Virus record (IMG/VR): IMGVR_UViG_3300042290_000219
Location: 1 to 22,476 of that record
Length of the DNA: 22,476 nt
Origin: a virus
Direction: 5' to 3' (one strand)
In this document: positions 1 through 5,643 of the stretch, one piece after another
Numbering within the stretch: the first letter of the stretch is position 1
Layout of the letters: each line of letters begins with the position of its first letter
Notes under the pieces: model-generated
What the model was told of the DNA's origin: nothing
Seen by the model: the letters and a program-made list of their open reading frames with translations, nothing else
Database searches by the model: none
Program-made: the position numbers and the translations under genes

Positions 1-128
1 AGGATGCATCCTCGTGGGTCACATACGAGCGGGCTGTCGCTGCGGCGCGAGTTGTTGCTGAGTGCACTAACAGTCCTGTTGCTGTGCATAGCGTTGATGA
101 ACCCACCTATCCCCGGTCATGGAAATAG
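1..128 (+). CDS. 3' end of an unknown protein (partial, cut by window edge)
   Basis: An open frame beginning at base 3 runs to a TAG at 126-128 and gives the last 41 residues of a protein starting upstream of the window. The visible part begins DASSWVTYERAVAAARVVAE and ends in a Pro/Arg/Trp/Lys tail; its composition is that of a soluble globular protein. Its stop codon lies inside the start of the next plus-strand gene (ATG at 119), a 10-base overlap that suggests translational coupling. The other two frames are less convincing. I do not recognise a family and assign no function. Confidence 0.5.
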   Translation, partial: DASSWVTYERAVAAARVVAECTNSPVAVHSVDEPTYPRSWK

Positions 129-442
129 TGTCGTTCCAGGAACAGCAGGATCCCGAACTCAGGCTCGGTGAAGGTCGCTCTCGTACCAGTGCGGAAAAGG
201 CTTGGCTATTTGAGCTGAAGATCTGGTTGCCTGGGCAGGGGGCGATGCGGGATCTAGTGCGGGCTGAGTCGCTCCAGCAGGCGATTGAGTTTGCGCAGAA
301 TCGTTATCCGAACTGCAAAGTCGAGGTGCCGGCAACGGCAGCCAAAAAACCTAAGCTGGCTCGTGCCAAAAATGGGCCGCGTGAAGCTGCCCGGCGTCGT
401 CTCAAACTCGTGGAGAAAAAAGGTGAGTCAACCAATCGCTGA
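119..442 (+). CDS. Small unknown protein with basic C-terminus (107 aa)
   Basis: A 107-residue protein. Its middle (FELKIWLPGQGAMRDLVRAE, then an AIEFAQNRYPNCKVEV stretch) looks like a compact alpha/beta domain. The C-terminal third is rich in Lys and Arg (KKPKLARAK, REAARRRLKLVEKK), which could mean nucleic-acid or protein contact. No membrane segment or known motif is visible. The ATG overlaps the previous gene's stop by 10 bases and has no clear Shine-Dalgarno, so translation is probably coupled. The gene runs into the next frame, whose GTG at 423 lies inside its last codons. Proteins of this look occur next to cyanophage or cyanobacterial prophage genes as far as I recall, but the function is unknown. 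Confidence 0.7.
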   Translation: MEIVSFQEQQDPELRLGEGRSRTSAEKAWLFELKIWLPGQGAMRDLVRAESLQQAIEFAQNRYPNCKVEVPATAAKKPKLARAKNGPREAARRRLKLVEKKGESTNR

Positions 443-593
443 CTGGGCACGCCAGAGCTGGGGGCGAGTCATCGTCGACCAAAATCGCGCTGACCTTCTC
501 GACAGGCTGTATTTCTGGGACGGACGGGACAAAAAGGACCATCCGCTGCACAGCACCTACACGGGGTTGTACCAGAAGTACAACATCAACTAG
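423..593 (+). CDS. Very small unknown protein (56 aa), GTG start
   Basis: A GTG at 423 is preceded by GGAG (412-415) at a good 7-base spacing and opens a 56-residue frame, starting VSQPIADWARQSWGRVIVDQ and ending GLYQKYNIN. The sequence is rich in Trp, Tyr, Asp and Arg, unlike a random shadow frame. It overlaps the preceding 107-aa gene by 20 bases, the third member of a coupled plus-strand set. Its TAG stop at 591-593 shares the CTAG tetramer with the stop of the convergent minus-strand gene, so the two transcription units meet with no spacer and no visible terminator. Function unknown; no membrane segment or recognised motif. Confidence 0.65.
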   Translation: MSQPIADWARQSWGRVIVDQNRADLLDRLYFWDGRDKKDHPLHSTYTGLYQKYNIN

Positions 594-811
594 GCGGAAT
601 CGCGGTCCATACCAAAGTGATCGGCCAGGTTATCTGCGGCTTCGCGGATAGCCCAGGCCGATTTTGTGCGTTCCAGCTGGTGGAGAGTGTTCAGGACAAG
701 GGCGGCTTCCAGCAGGGCGCGATAGTCCTGTTTGTTGAACAGGCTGACTAGCCACTGGTCCGTGGCTGCCTTGTGGAAGCTGGACTCGGGCGTGTGTTCG
801 ATGGGGCGCAT
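590..811 (-). CDS. Small unknown helical protein downstream of the lysin (73 aa)
   Basis: A 73-residue soluble protein, predicted mostly helical from stretches such as DYRALLEAALVLNTLHQLER and SAWAIREAADNLADHFGM. It has no signal peptide, membrane segment or catalytic motif. The ATG at 811 lies two bases after the lysin stop, so it belongs to the same operon and is its last minus-strand gene. Its stop codon overlaps the stop of the convergent plus-strand gene through a CTAG. A lysis accessory role is possible by position only; I do not recognise a family. Confidence 0.7.
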   Translation of the reverse strand: MRPIEHTPESSFHKAATDQWLVSLFNKQDYRALLEAALVLNTLHQLERTKSAWAIREAADNLADHFGMDRDSA

Positions 812-813
812 GG

Positions 814-1941
814 CTAGTTTTTGCGGATTCGCATGAACCAGCCTGTGTCGTTGCCTTCGATGAGCCAGCGAGGCAGCCAGTTCTTTCTGGAGTAGGCAAT
901 GCCGGCTCCTCCTTTGTTGCTGGCGTAGCCGCCGTTTAGGAGGTCGGCTTCACCGAATGGGTCGTTGTGGATGAAGTGCGTTGGGGTGTAGCCCACCACT
1001 ACGGTCCAGTGGCCTGTGCCGCTGGGTTTTGCTATGGGCCCCTTGTGTAACCAGCCGGTTGGAACGGGGCGACCGTTGGCGATTTCGTTTTCGAGATCCT
1101 CAACTGTGCCATCCATTTCGAAGGTGGCAGTTAGTCCCAGTGCTTTGAGGGCGGCGATTTGTGCTTTGGGATCGGTTGTGTCACCAAAACGGGCACGAAG
1201 ACGGTTGTATTCGTAATCGCCTGAGATCTTGCCGTAGTAACGAGCCACCATCGCGCAACTGGAGCTAAAGCACTGGCGGTAACCGGTTGCTCCATCGTCA
1301 GCGCCCAGCTGGTACTCGTATGGAACTTTTAGTAGCTTTTGATCTGGTGGAACGGCAGGTTTAGCTCCAGCGTGCTGTTCCATCAGCCGAATCAACTTCT
1401 CCGGGTATGTAGGGTCTGTTGCGTAACCTTCTTTGTGTAACCACTTAGCGGCTTCTTCGCGGGTGGAAGCGTTATTGCAACCTTTGTAGTTTTTGTAATC
1501 TTTGTACCAGTGGTCGACAAGGTACATCACGCAAGACAGCAGATCGGGAAAGTCGATGAAGCTGTCGGTGATTGTGATCCATTGATTGTTTATAAATTCT
1601 TGTGTTTTCTTGTCGCTACCTTCGCCTTTTAGGCCGAAGAAGTTGTTTCTGCCGGATACGAGTTTTCCGTAGTTGGATTCCAAAGCCCATTGGGCGGCTA
1701 CGAGTTCTGGGAATTTGGCGCCAGCGACGCGGGCGGCTTCGAGGATGCCTTCCCAGCTGTTGGGGAAGTTGGTTTGCTTGCCGGCAACAGCCCAGGTTTT
1801 GAACCAGCCTTGGTCGCGGCCCAGGATGTGCGGATTGGCTTTGTTGATAGCGCGTTCCAGTTCGGTGAGGGCCGCCATCTGGTGAGGCAGTCCTTTGTAG
1901 AACCGGAATAGATCGATCAGTCGGATCGTGTTTTGCGCCAT
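814..1941 (-). CDS. Two-domain phage lysin: glucosaminidase plus C39-like cysteine peptidase
   Basis: A 375-residue cell-wall hydrolase and the probable endolysin. Residues about 60-190 match the mannosyl-glycoprotein endo-beta-N-acetylglucosaminidase (FlgJ-like) fold: a WEGILEAARVAG lead-in, AAQWALESNYG with the likely catalytic Glu88, and SGRNNFFGLKG. This domain is expected to cut the glycan strands of peptidoglycan. Residues about 205-370 resemble a papain-like C39_2 peptidase: Q223 and C229 in the YRQCFSSSCAMVARYY segment, H311 in GHWTVVVGY and D327 in HNDPFG form a plausible oxyanion Gln plus Cys-His-Asp set, suggesting cleavage of the peptide stems. There is no signal sequence, so export would need a holin. 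The start has a strong GGAGG five bases upstream. It sits among small membrane proteins that could be the holins. The order of the two catalytic domains is clear; actual substrates are inferred. Confidence 0.88.
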   Translation of the reverse strand: MAQNTIRLIDLFRFYKGLPHQMAALTELERAINKANPHILGRDQGWFKTWAVAGKQTNFPNSWEGILEAARVAGAKFPELVAAQWALESNYGKLVSGRNNFFGLKGEGSDKKTQEFINNQWITITDSFIDFPDLLSCVMYLVDHWYKDYKNYKGCNNASTREEAAKWLHKEGYATDPTYPEKLIRLMEQHAGAKPAVPPDQKLLKVPYEYQLGADDGATGYRQCFSSSCAMVARYYGKISGDYEYNRLRARFGDTTDPKAQIAALKALGLTATFEMDGTVEDLENEIANGRPVPTGWLHKGPIAKPSGTGHWTVVVGYTPTHFIHNDPFGEADLLNGGYASNKGGAGIAYSRKNWLPRWLIEGNDTGWFMRIRKN

Positions 1942-1968
1942 TGCCGCCTCCTGCGTTGTTGTTTGGGG

Positions 1969-1989
1969 CGCCGCCGTTCTGGGGCGGCG
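1969..1989 (-). other. GC-rich hairpin upstream of the lysin
   Basis: CGCCGCC at 1969-1975 pairs perfectly with GGCGGCG at 1983-1989 around a 7-base loop. It lies between the stop of the 45-aa gene and the ribosome-binding site of the lysin. No T-run follows on either strand, so it is not a standard terminator; it may stabilise or process the lysin message. Confidence 0.4.
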
Positions 1990-1990
1990 G

Positions 1991-2128
1991 TCAGCGCTTT
2001 GGGAAAATCACCTTTAGCGCTTTGAGTACCAGCTGGATCCAGCTGTTTTCTTTGATGGGAAGCAGTGCGATGACTTCAGAGCCGGCGGCCACGATGATGG
2101 CGATGGTTGCTGCCGTGGTCGGATCCAT
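1991..2128 (-). CDS. Very small single-span membrane protein (45 aa)
   Basis: An ATG at 2128 opens a 45-residue frame ending at TGA 1991-1993. It begins MDPTTAATIAIIVAAGSEVI and continues with a Trp-containing linker and a basic end (KALKVIFPKR). Residues 5-23 form one hydrophobic helix with small residues, followed by an amphipathic basic tail, so it is probably an inner-membrane or virion-associated peptide. It lies 49 bases upstream of the lysin start, a place where holins or antiholins are common. Similar short proteins occur in cyanophage genomes as far as I recall, without an assigned role. The Shine-Dalgarno is weak. Holin is a hypothesis, not a recognised match. Confidence 0.72.
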   Translation of the reverse strand: MDPTTAATIAIIVAAGSEVIALLPIKENSWIQLVLKALKVIFPKR

Positions 2129-2227
2129 GCGAAATAGGGAATCTGCAGGAAGCTTAGCTGTACTAGACAAGAGTTCCTGCGCACGTAAGAGTTTCTACCG
2201 CTACATTCCGTGTAGCCACTGCTGGGT
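2129..2227. promoter_or_regulatory. Divergent intergenic region with two inverted repeats
   Basis: These 99 bases separate the minus-strand 45-aa gene from the plus-strand HNH gene. GCAGGAA (2145-2151) and TTCCTGC (2174-2180) form a perfect 7-base inverted repeat with a 22-base loop. GCTACA (2200-2205) and TGTAGC (2211-2216) form a tight 6-bp hairpin ending 11 bases before the HNH start codon, close enough to affect its translation. Promoters for one or both genes should be here, but I cannot define clear -35/-10 boxes. Confidence 0.45.
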
Positions 2228-2548
2228 ATGGACCATCGGATTGAGGATGGCGAATACTTAAACAAGAAGGAAGCAAAAGCAAGATTTAGACAATCAATTC
2301 TTAAACAGTGGGGCAATTCGTGCGCCTATTGCGGTACGGATTTGGGACGTTCTGCCACGCTGGATCATGTGCACCCGAAAATTCGGGGCGGCCATACGCA
2401 CCAGCAAAATTTGGTGGCTTGCTGTTTTGGGTGCAATATCTCAAAGTCAGCGGAAGACTGGCTGGAGTGGTACAGGGACCAGCCGTTCTGGGAGCCGCAT
2501 CGGGAAGATGCGATTATTACGTGGATTACTGAGGGGCTTGTTGCTTAG
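2228..2548 (+). CDS. Free-standing HNH endonuclease
   Basis: A 106-residue HNH nuclease. The zinc-ribbon cysteines C32/C35 (CAYC) and C66/C69 (CFGC) flank the core. The first HNH element is LDHVHPKIRGG (D46-H47), with N61 in QNLVACC and a final CN..K (N70, K73). The N-terminal KKEAKARFRQSILKQWG helix is typical of the small HNH proteins I recall from cyanophages. It is expected to nick or cut DNA with a divalent metal, probably as a homing-type element. It is on the opposite strand to its neighbours, splits the lysis/accessory operon, and its 3' end overlaps the convergent 61-aa gene by 23 bases. A packaging-associated HNH is less likely because no terminase is adjacent. No strong Shine-Dalgarno is visible, and a hairpin sits just upstream of the start. 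Confidence 0.88.
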   Translation: MDHRIEDGEYLNKKEAKARFRQSILKQWGNSCAYCGTDLGRSATLDHVHPKIRGGHTHQQNLVACCFGCNISKSAEDWLEWYRDQPFWEPHREDAIITWITEGLVA

Positions 2549-2711
2549 GGTCCCAACCCATGCCTTCGAGGTACATCATTGCGATGTAGTGGTCTTCGGC
2601 GTAGCGGCAGATGCTGTTCTTGCAGGCGCGGTAGTACAGTTCGCCGCGCTCGTTTTCCAGCTGATCCAAGCTGAAGCCGTTGCCGTAGTCGGTGGTGTTT
2701 ACGACGCTCAT
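2526..2711 (-). CDS. Small acidic unknown protein (61 aa)
   Basis: A 61-residue soluble protein (starts MSVVNTTDYGNGFSLDQLEN) with two Cys residues and a conserved-looking CRYAEDHYIAMMYLEGMGWD segment near the C-terminus. Its ATG overlaps the stop of the upstream 83-aa membrane protein by four bases (ATGA), a typical coupled junction, so both are co-translated. Its 3' end runs 23 bases into the convergent HNH gene. No known motif; function unknown. Confidence 0.68.
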   Translation of the reverse strand: MSVVNTTDYGNGFSLDQLENERGELYYRACKNSICRYAEDHYIAMMYLEGMGWDPKQQAPQ

Positions 2712-2959
2712 CTTTTGTTGCCGACGGTCATTTCGATGTGGCGGACTCTATTTTCTAGGTCGCTGAGACGCTCTTTTGAGTCGTTCTTAAGTTCTTGAAT
2801 ATCTGCTGCGACAGTTCCAACCGATTGATCGAGTTTGGCAACTTGCATGAAAAGACCGCCCAGTCCGATGACTGCGGCGGTCAGTAGAGCTGGGACAGCT
2901 TGGTTAAAGGGGTTGGGGTGCTCAGGCGATGCGGTGTAAGCCTCTTCGTGGTTGTCCAT
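2708..2959 (-). CDS. Single-span membrane protein with coiled coil; holin or spanin candidate (83 aa)
   Basis: An 83-residue protein with a short polar N-terminus and one hydrophobic helix at about residues 22-40 (VPALLTAAVIGLGGLFMQV). A heptad-like charged helix to the end (IQELKNDSKERLSDLENRVR) is probably a coiled coil. This layout matches small phage membrane proteins often called holin or hemolysin XhlA-like, where a membrane anchor is joined to an oligomerising helix. It overlaps the next gene by ATGA and lies in the lysis region. Membrane topology is clear; the lysis role rests on context. The Shine-Dalgarno is weak. Confidence 0.72.
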   Translation of the reverse strand: MDNHEEAYTASPEHPNPFNQAVPALLTAAVIGLGGLFMQVAKLDQSVGTVAADIQELKNDSKERLSDLENRVRHIEMTVGNKR

Positions 2960-2977
2960 TGCGAGGCATACTGCCGA

Positions 2978-2997
2978 CCTTTTTTATAGGTTAGCGC
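2978..2997 (-). promoter_or_regulatory. CTAACCT motif copy 1 with TATAAA, possible promoter
   Basis: Minus strand reads GCGCTAACCTATAAAAAAGG. TATAAA (2983-2988) is a good -10 candidate 24 bases before the start of the 83-aa membrane protein. The CTAACCT heptamer recurs upstream of the 103-aa gene (near 3559) and the tail tube gene (near 18795). Here its left part overlaps the stop codon of the 44-aa gene. No clear -35 box, so confidence is low. Confidence 0.3.
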
Positions 2998-3125
2998 CCT
3001 TGCCCCCGTAGCTTTTTGCGTCCGTGATTAGGCAGGCTGTTTTGTCCTTGCCCTTGGCGCGTTTTCTTGGGTTTGCCGGGCTGGTGCTCGACACGTCCCA
3101 GGGCTGTCTTTGACTTAACTGCCAT
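2991..3125 (-). CDS. Very small highly basic protein (44 aa)
   Basis: An ATG at 3125 opens a 44-residue frame ending at TAA 2991-2993. It is rich in Lys, Arg, Gly and Gln with no hydrophobic core: it starts MAVKSKTALGRVEHQPGKPK, has a KTRQGQGQNS centre and ends KKLRGQGR. It is probably disordered and nucleic-acid or virion binding. Short proteins of this pattern recur in cyanophages in my memory, always without known function. It starts one base after the stop of the 35-aa membrane peptide gene, so it is translated from the same message. A GGTGA just upstream may act as a weak ribosome-binding site. The composition makes it unlikely to be a random frame. Confidence 0.7.
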   Translation of the reverse strand: MAVKSKTALGRVEHQPGKPKKTRQGQGQNSLPNHGRKKLRGQGR

Positions 3126-3126
3126 G

Positions 3127-3234
3127 TCACCAATAGCGATCTTGCCAATCAGAAGTGTGGCACCATTGCCAAGCCATCATTCCAAGAATGGCGATAGCTA
3201 GCAGCAGTGCCAGTCCTGCAATCAGGAAGCCCAC
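3127..3234 (-). CDS. Tiny single-span membrane peptide (35 aa), GTG start
   Basis: A GTG at 3234 starts a 35-residue peptide: MGFLIAGLALLLAIAILGMM, then a Trp-rich polar tail (AWQWCHTSDWQDRYW). One strong transmembrane helix covers residues 2-22. It overlaps the end of the 103-aa gene by 13 bases and ends one base before the 44-aa gene, fitting an operon packed without gaps. There is no clear Shine-Dalgarno, so translation would rely on coupling. It could be a holin, a spanin-like peptide or a membrane accessory factor; none is proven. The alternative is chance, but the aromatic-rich tail and tight spacing argue for a real gene. Confidence 0.52.
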   Translation of the reverse strand: MGFLIAGLALLLAIAILGMMAWQWCHTSDWQDRYW

Positions 3235-3533
3235 GGTACACCAGCGGCTTTGCTGGGAGCGTGTTGTTCGTCCAGTTGGCTTTGGAGGGCGGCTTCGATT
3301 TCGGCAACTTTTTCGTCGCCGCCGAGGGCTTCTTTGACCCAGCTGATCACGGTGTCTTCCGTGAGGTCGCTGTAAGGGACCAAGTTGTCGGGGCGTTGGA
3401 AGCCGATAGATCCATACGCCGAGCTGGAATACGTGCCGTCATTAGCCGAAATTCCATAATGAGCCACGAACACGAAGCCGTCGTCGGTCTCGCGCTCGAG
3501 GGTGTTGATACCCCAAACAAAGTTGGTGGCCAT
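3222..3533 (-). CDS. Conserved cyanophage-type protein, possibly DUF7936 (103 aa)
   Basis: A 103-residue protein with an N-terminal beta-rich region (MATNFVWGINTLERETDDGF, VFVAHYGISANDG) and a C-terminal helix pair (TEDTVISWVKEALGGDEKVA, EIEAALQSQLDEQ). From memory this matches a family common in phages of marine bacteria and cyanobacteria, catalogued I believe as DUF7936; no function is established. It is encoded directly after the tail-fibre gene and before the small membrane peptides, so it is a late protein. No Shine-Dalgarno is visible next to the ATG. The 73-base leader contains two mutually exclusive hairpins. Confidence 0.8.
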   Translation of the reverse strand: MATNFVWGINTLERETDDGFVFVAHYGISANDGTYSSSAYGSIGFQRPDNLVPYSDLTEDTVISWVKEALGGDEKVAEIEAALQSQLDEQHAPSKAAGVPWAS

Positions 3534-3549
3534 GGTAAAAACCGTGTGC

Positions 3550-3594
3550 AGTAGCAGGTTAGTAGTAATGCAACCTGTTAAGTAGGCCGGTTGC
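3550..3594 (-). promoter_or_regulatory. Leader with two mutually exclusive hairpins and CTAACCT motif copy 2
   Basis: CAGGTT (3555-3560) can pair with AACCTG (3572-3577), while GCAACC (3570-3575) can pair with GGTTGC (3589-3594). The two pairings share 3572-3575, so only one can form. The segment also carries the CTAACCT heptamer (rc of 3556-3562). It lies between the fibre stop and the 103-aa gene. It could be an attenuator-like switch, a processing site or part of a promoter. No T-run follows, so it is not a plain terminator. Confidence 0.35.
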
Positions 3595-3606
3595 CCGCCT
3601 CATGAA

Positions 3607-5595
3607 TCAACTCAAGCGATAGCTAACAAACGTATTAGCAGCAGTCCGGCGTGATGCAAAGCGACCTGATGCGCCAGCGGCAACAGTGGCGCTGCCTGTC
3701 ACGGTATGGCCGGTGCCGTTGCCAATGGTGCAAGTGCCAGAGCCAGTGTTGATCACGGACCACTCAAATGTCATGTTGGTGTAAATGCCGGAGAAACCGC
3801 CTTCTGTCAGGGTGCCTGTGGGCAGCGTGAGGTTGGCAGCAGCTCCGGTGTATTGGACCAAGCCGTTTTTCAGATCGCCAATAACGAGAGTGGCGGCAGC
3901 GGCGTAAGAAACAGGAGCGGCTTGGTCATAACACTGCACGCCATCGTTGGTGATGCGCAGGCGCTCGGTGGGGCTTGAGGCCCCATCCGCAGTAGTGGAG
4001 AGCTCTAGGCGGCCGGGATGACTAACTCCAGGTGTCCAGGTGCCTGTATCTCTACGAGCTGCAACACTTGCTGCTGCATCGTGATTACTGTCTCCAAATT
4101 CAATAACCCCTAGTGCCTGATTGATAGCAGGGCTAGCAGAGCCTCTAGCAAAGAAAAGAACGGACTGAGTTGTTGCGCTAGTGCTGTTTCCTTGAAGTAT
4201 TTGTGTAACAAGTCTAGAGCTGCTAGACGTACCAACTAAGAGCCTGCCGGAGCTGTCGATGCGGGCTACTTCACTAGCACCAATGTTGGCAATGAATGGT
4301 GCAGTAGATGCGGCAGATGTCAGTGTGGTGGTGCCTGCATTGTTAATCCTCATCGCCTCAGTTAGCGATGCCTGGCCATCCCGTGTAACGGAGAATACAA
4401 GGCGCCCTGGCATGTCATTAACGCCAGGGGTGCCGTCTACTTCTGCAATAATTCGAGCAGCATTAATGTAAGTTGAGCCGTCAGCACCTGAAAAATTAAC
4501 AAAACCTAGCGTTTGTCCAGATGCAACTAGGGTATTAACTCCTAATGTAGCTGAGTTAGATCTGGTCAAGCTTAGCGATGAAGCACCTCCTCCAGTATTA
4601 AAAGAATAAATACTTTGATTAGTACTGACTCCGGTTGCACTGGCAGCAGCAATCTGCAACTTATCATTTACGCTACTACTAAGCGCACTAGACGTACCAA
4701 CCAAGAGCCTGCCGGAGCTGTCGATGCGAACACGTTCTGTGTTGGCGTTATCAAGAACAGGAGAAAAAGCGATGTAACCATCTGCAGAAGTGAACGTGTT
4801 CCAGTCGAGTCCATTTTCTCGGCCAAAGACAATCTCGCCGCCGTTTCGGGCTGCTTGCCCTGCTTTAATCTTTACAGTGGCGTCTGCATCGCTGTTTTGC
4901 GCATTGATAATTGCAATTGATGTATCTGCGGCGGGGTTTACTTGTCGAATACGCAAGTAAGCAGACACATTGCTAGTGACACTTGCCAAATCATTAATCA
5001 GGACATTCCCACTCGCATCAATAAACAACCGCCCCGTGCCACCAGTTGAGATGGCTACTTGATCTGCGCCGGGAGAGTAAACGCCGGTGTTAGTGTCGCC
5101 GGTAAATGTAATTGTGGGCGCAGCAGCAGTACCGAGCGGATGCTGCGCAATGCTGTCGAATGTTGCAGTGCTGGTTACATCGAGGGTGCCAGGAACGTCG
5201 ACGTTGCTGGTCCATTCGACGCCAGTGCCGGCGGCGTCAGTTTGGATGAGCTGGCGGGCAGCACCGTCCTGCAGTTTGGAGACAGGCAGTTCGTCGGCGA
5301 CAACACCGACCCAAGTGCTGCCGTTCCAGACTTTCATCTGGGCAGGGCTGACACTAGTGTCGAGCCACTGTTCGCCGAGGTAGTTGCCGGTACTGCCGCC
5401 AACGGCAGGGGATGAGTTCGGCGCTGTAGTGCCTACATGGACAGGGCCGACCTTGACGATGCCAGTGCCAGCAGAGTCCTTGAAGAAGAGGCCGGGGCTT
5501 GCGGTGTTGGTATTGATCGCAAGCTGGCCGTCGGCAATACTTGTGGTCGGACGCTTATTTGCGGTGCCGCTACGAAGATGCTTGTAGGTGGCCAT
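3607..5595 (-). CDS. Tail fibre / receptor-binding protein (662 aa)
   Basis: A 662-residue fibrous protein. The N-terminus (YKHLRSGTANKRPTTSIADG, then QLAINTNTASPGLFFKD) is the attachment-type domain typical of cyanophage fibres, and a GEQWLDTS / MKVWNGSTWV motif follows at about 74-95. The middle has low-complexity beta-repeat segments, including two copies of RIDSSGRLLVGTSS near residues 290 and 445. The C-terminus (LVIGDLKNGLVQYTG... ending FVSYRLS) is probably the globular tip. Its role is host recognition at the distal tail. A good AGAAGGAAG lies about 7 bases before the ATG. It follows a 52-aa gene and precedes the lysis block. Roughly 4040-4650 is AT-richer than the ends, suggesting domain exchange. 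The exact tip ligand is unknown. Confidence 0.85.
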   Translation of the reverse strand: MATYKHLRSGTANKRPTTSIADGQLAINTNTASPGLFFKDSAGTGIVKVGPVHVGTTAPNSSPAVGGSTGNYLGEQWLDTSVSPAQMKVWNGSTWVGVVADELPVSKLQDGAARQLIQTDAAGTGVEWTSNVDVPGTLDVTSTATFDSIAQHPLGTAAAPTITFTGDTNTGVYSPGADQVAISTGGTGRLFIDASGNVLINDLASVTSNVSAYLRIRQVNPAADTSIAIINAQNSDADATVKIKAGQAARNGGEIVFGRENGLDWNTFTSADGYIAFSPVLDNANTERVRIDSSGRLLVGTSSALSSSVNDKLQIAAASATGVSTNQSIYSFNTGGGASSLSLTRSNSATLGVNTLVASGQTLGFVNFSGADGSTYINAARIIAEVDGTPGVNDMPGRLVFSVTRDGQASLTEAMRINNAGTTTLTSAASTAPFIANIGASEVARIDSSGRLLVGTSSSSRLVTQILQGNSTSATTQSVLFFARGSASPAINQALGVIEFGDSNHDAAASVAARRDTGTWTPGVSHPGRLELSTTADGASSPTERLRITNDGVQCYDQAAPVSYAAAATLVIGDLKNGLVQYTGAAANLTLPTGTLTEGGFSGIYTNMTFEWSVINTGSGTCTIGNGTGHTVTGSATVAAGASGRFASRRTAANTFVSYRLS
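4223..4263 (-). repeat. 41-bp direct repeat, copy A, in tail fibre gene
   Basis: Begins CTAGACGTACCAACTAAGAG on the plus strand. It matches the segment at 4688-4728 with one difference (T versus C at the 15th base). It encodes the RIDSSGRLLVGTSS repeat (about residue 445). Confidence 0.9.
4688..4728 (-). repeat. 41-bp direct repeat, copy B, in tail fibre gene
   Basis: Second copy of the same repeat, encoding RIDSSGRLLVGTSS at about residue 290. The near-identity at DNA level between copies 465 bases apart (exactly 155 codons) points to recent duplication or ongoing gene conversion. Confidence 0.9.
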
Positions 5596-5643
5596 GCCTT
5601 AACTTCCTTCTGGAACGGCGTTACGGCTCAAGTCTACTGAGAC

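Noticed and set aside
4-171. A 55-codon plus-strand frame with a Leu-rich membrane-like stretch
   Set aside because: It overlaps both the more convincing partial gene (1-128) and the 107-aa gene by about 50 bases; the Leu run comes from repeated CTG/TTG in the shifted frame.
1969-1989. GC-rich hairpin as a terminator before the lysin gene
   Set aside because: No T-run follows on either strand, so it is reported only as a hairpin.
2014-2316. A 100-codon minus-strand frame across the HNH gene start and intergenic region
   Set aside because: It overlaps two better-supported genes (45-aa and HNH) and its Ser/Pro/Cys-rich product looks random.
5596-5643. AGTCT...AGACT hairpin between the 52-aa gene and second fibre as a terminator
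   Set aside because: The stem is only 5 bp and no T-run follows; the fibre's good ribosome-binding site suggests continued transcription.
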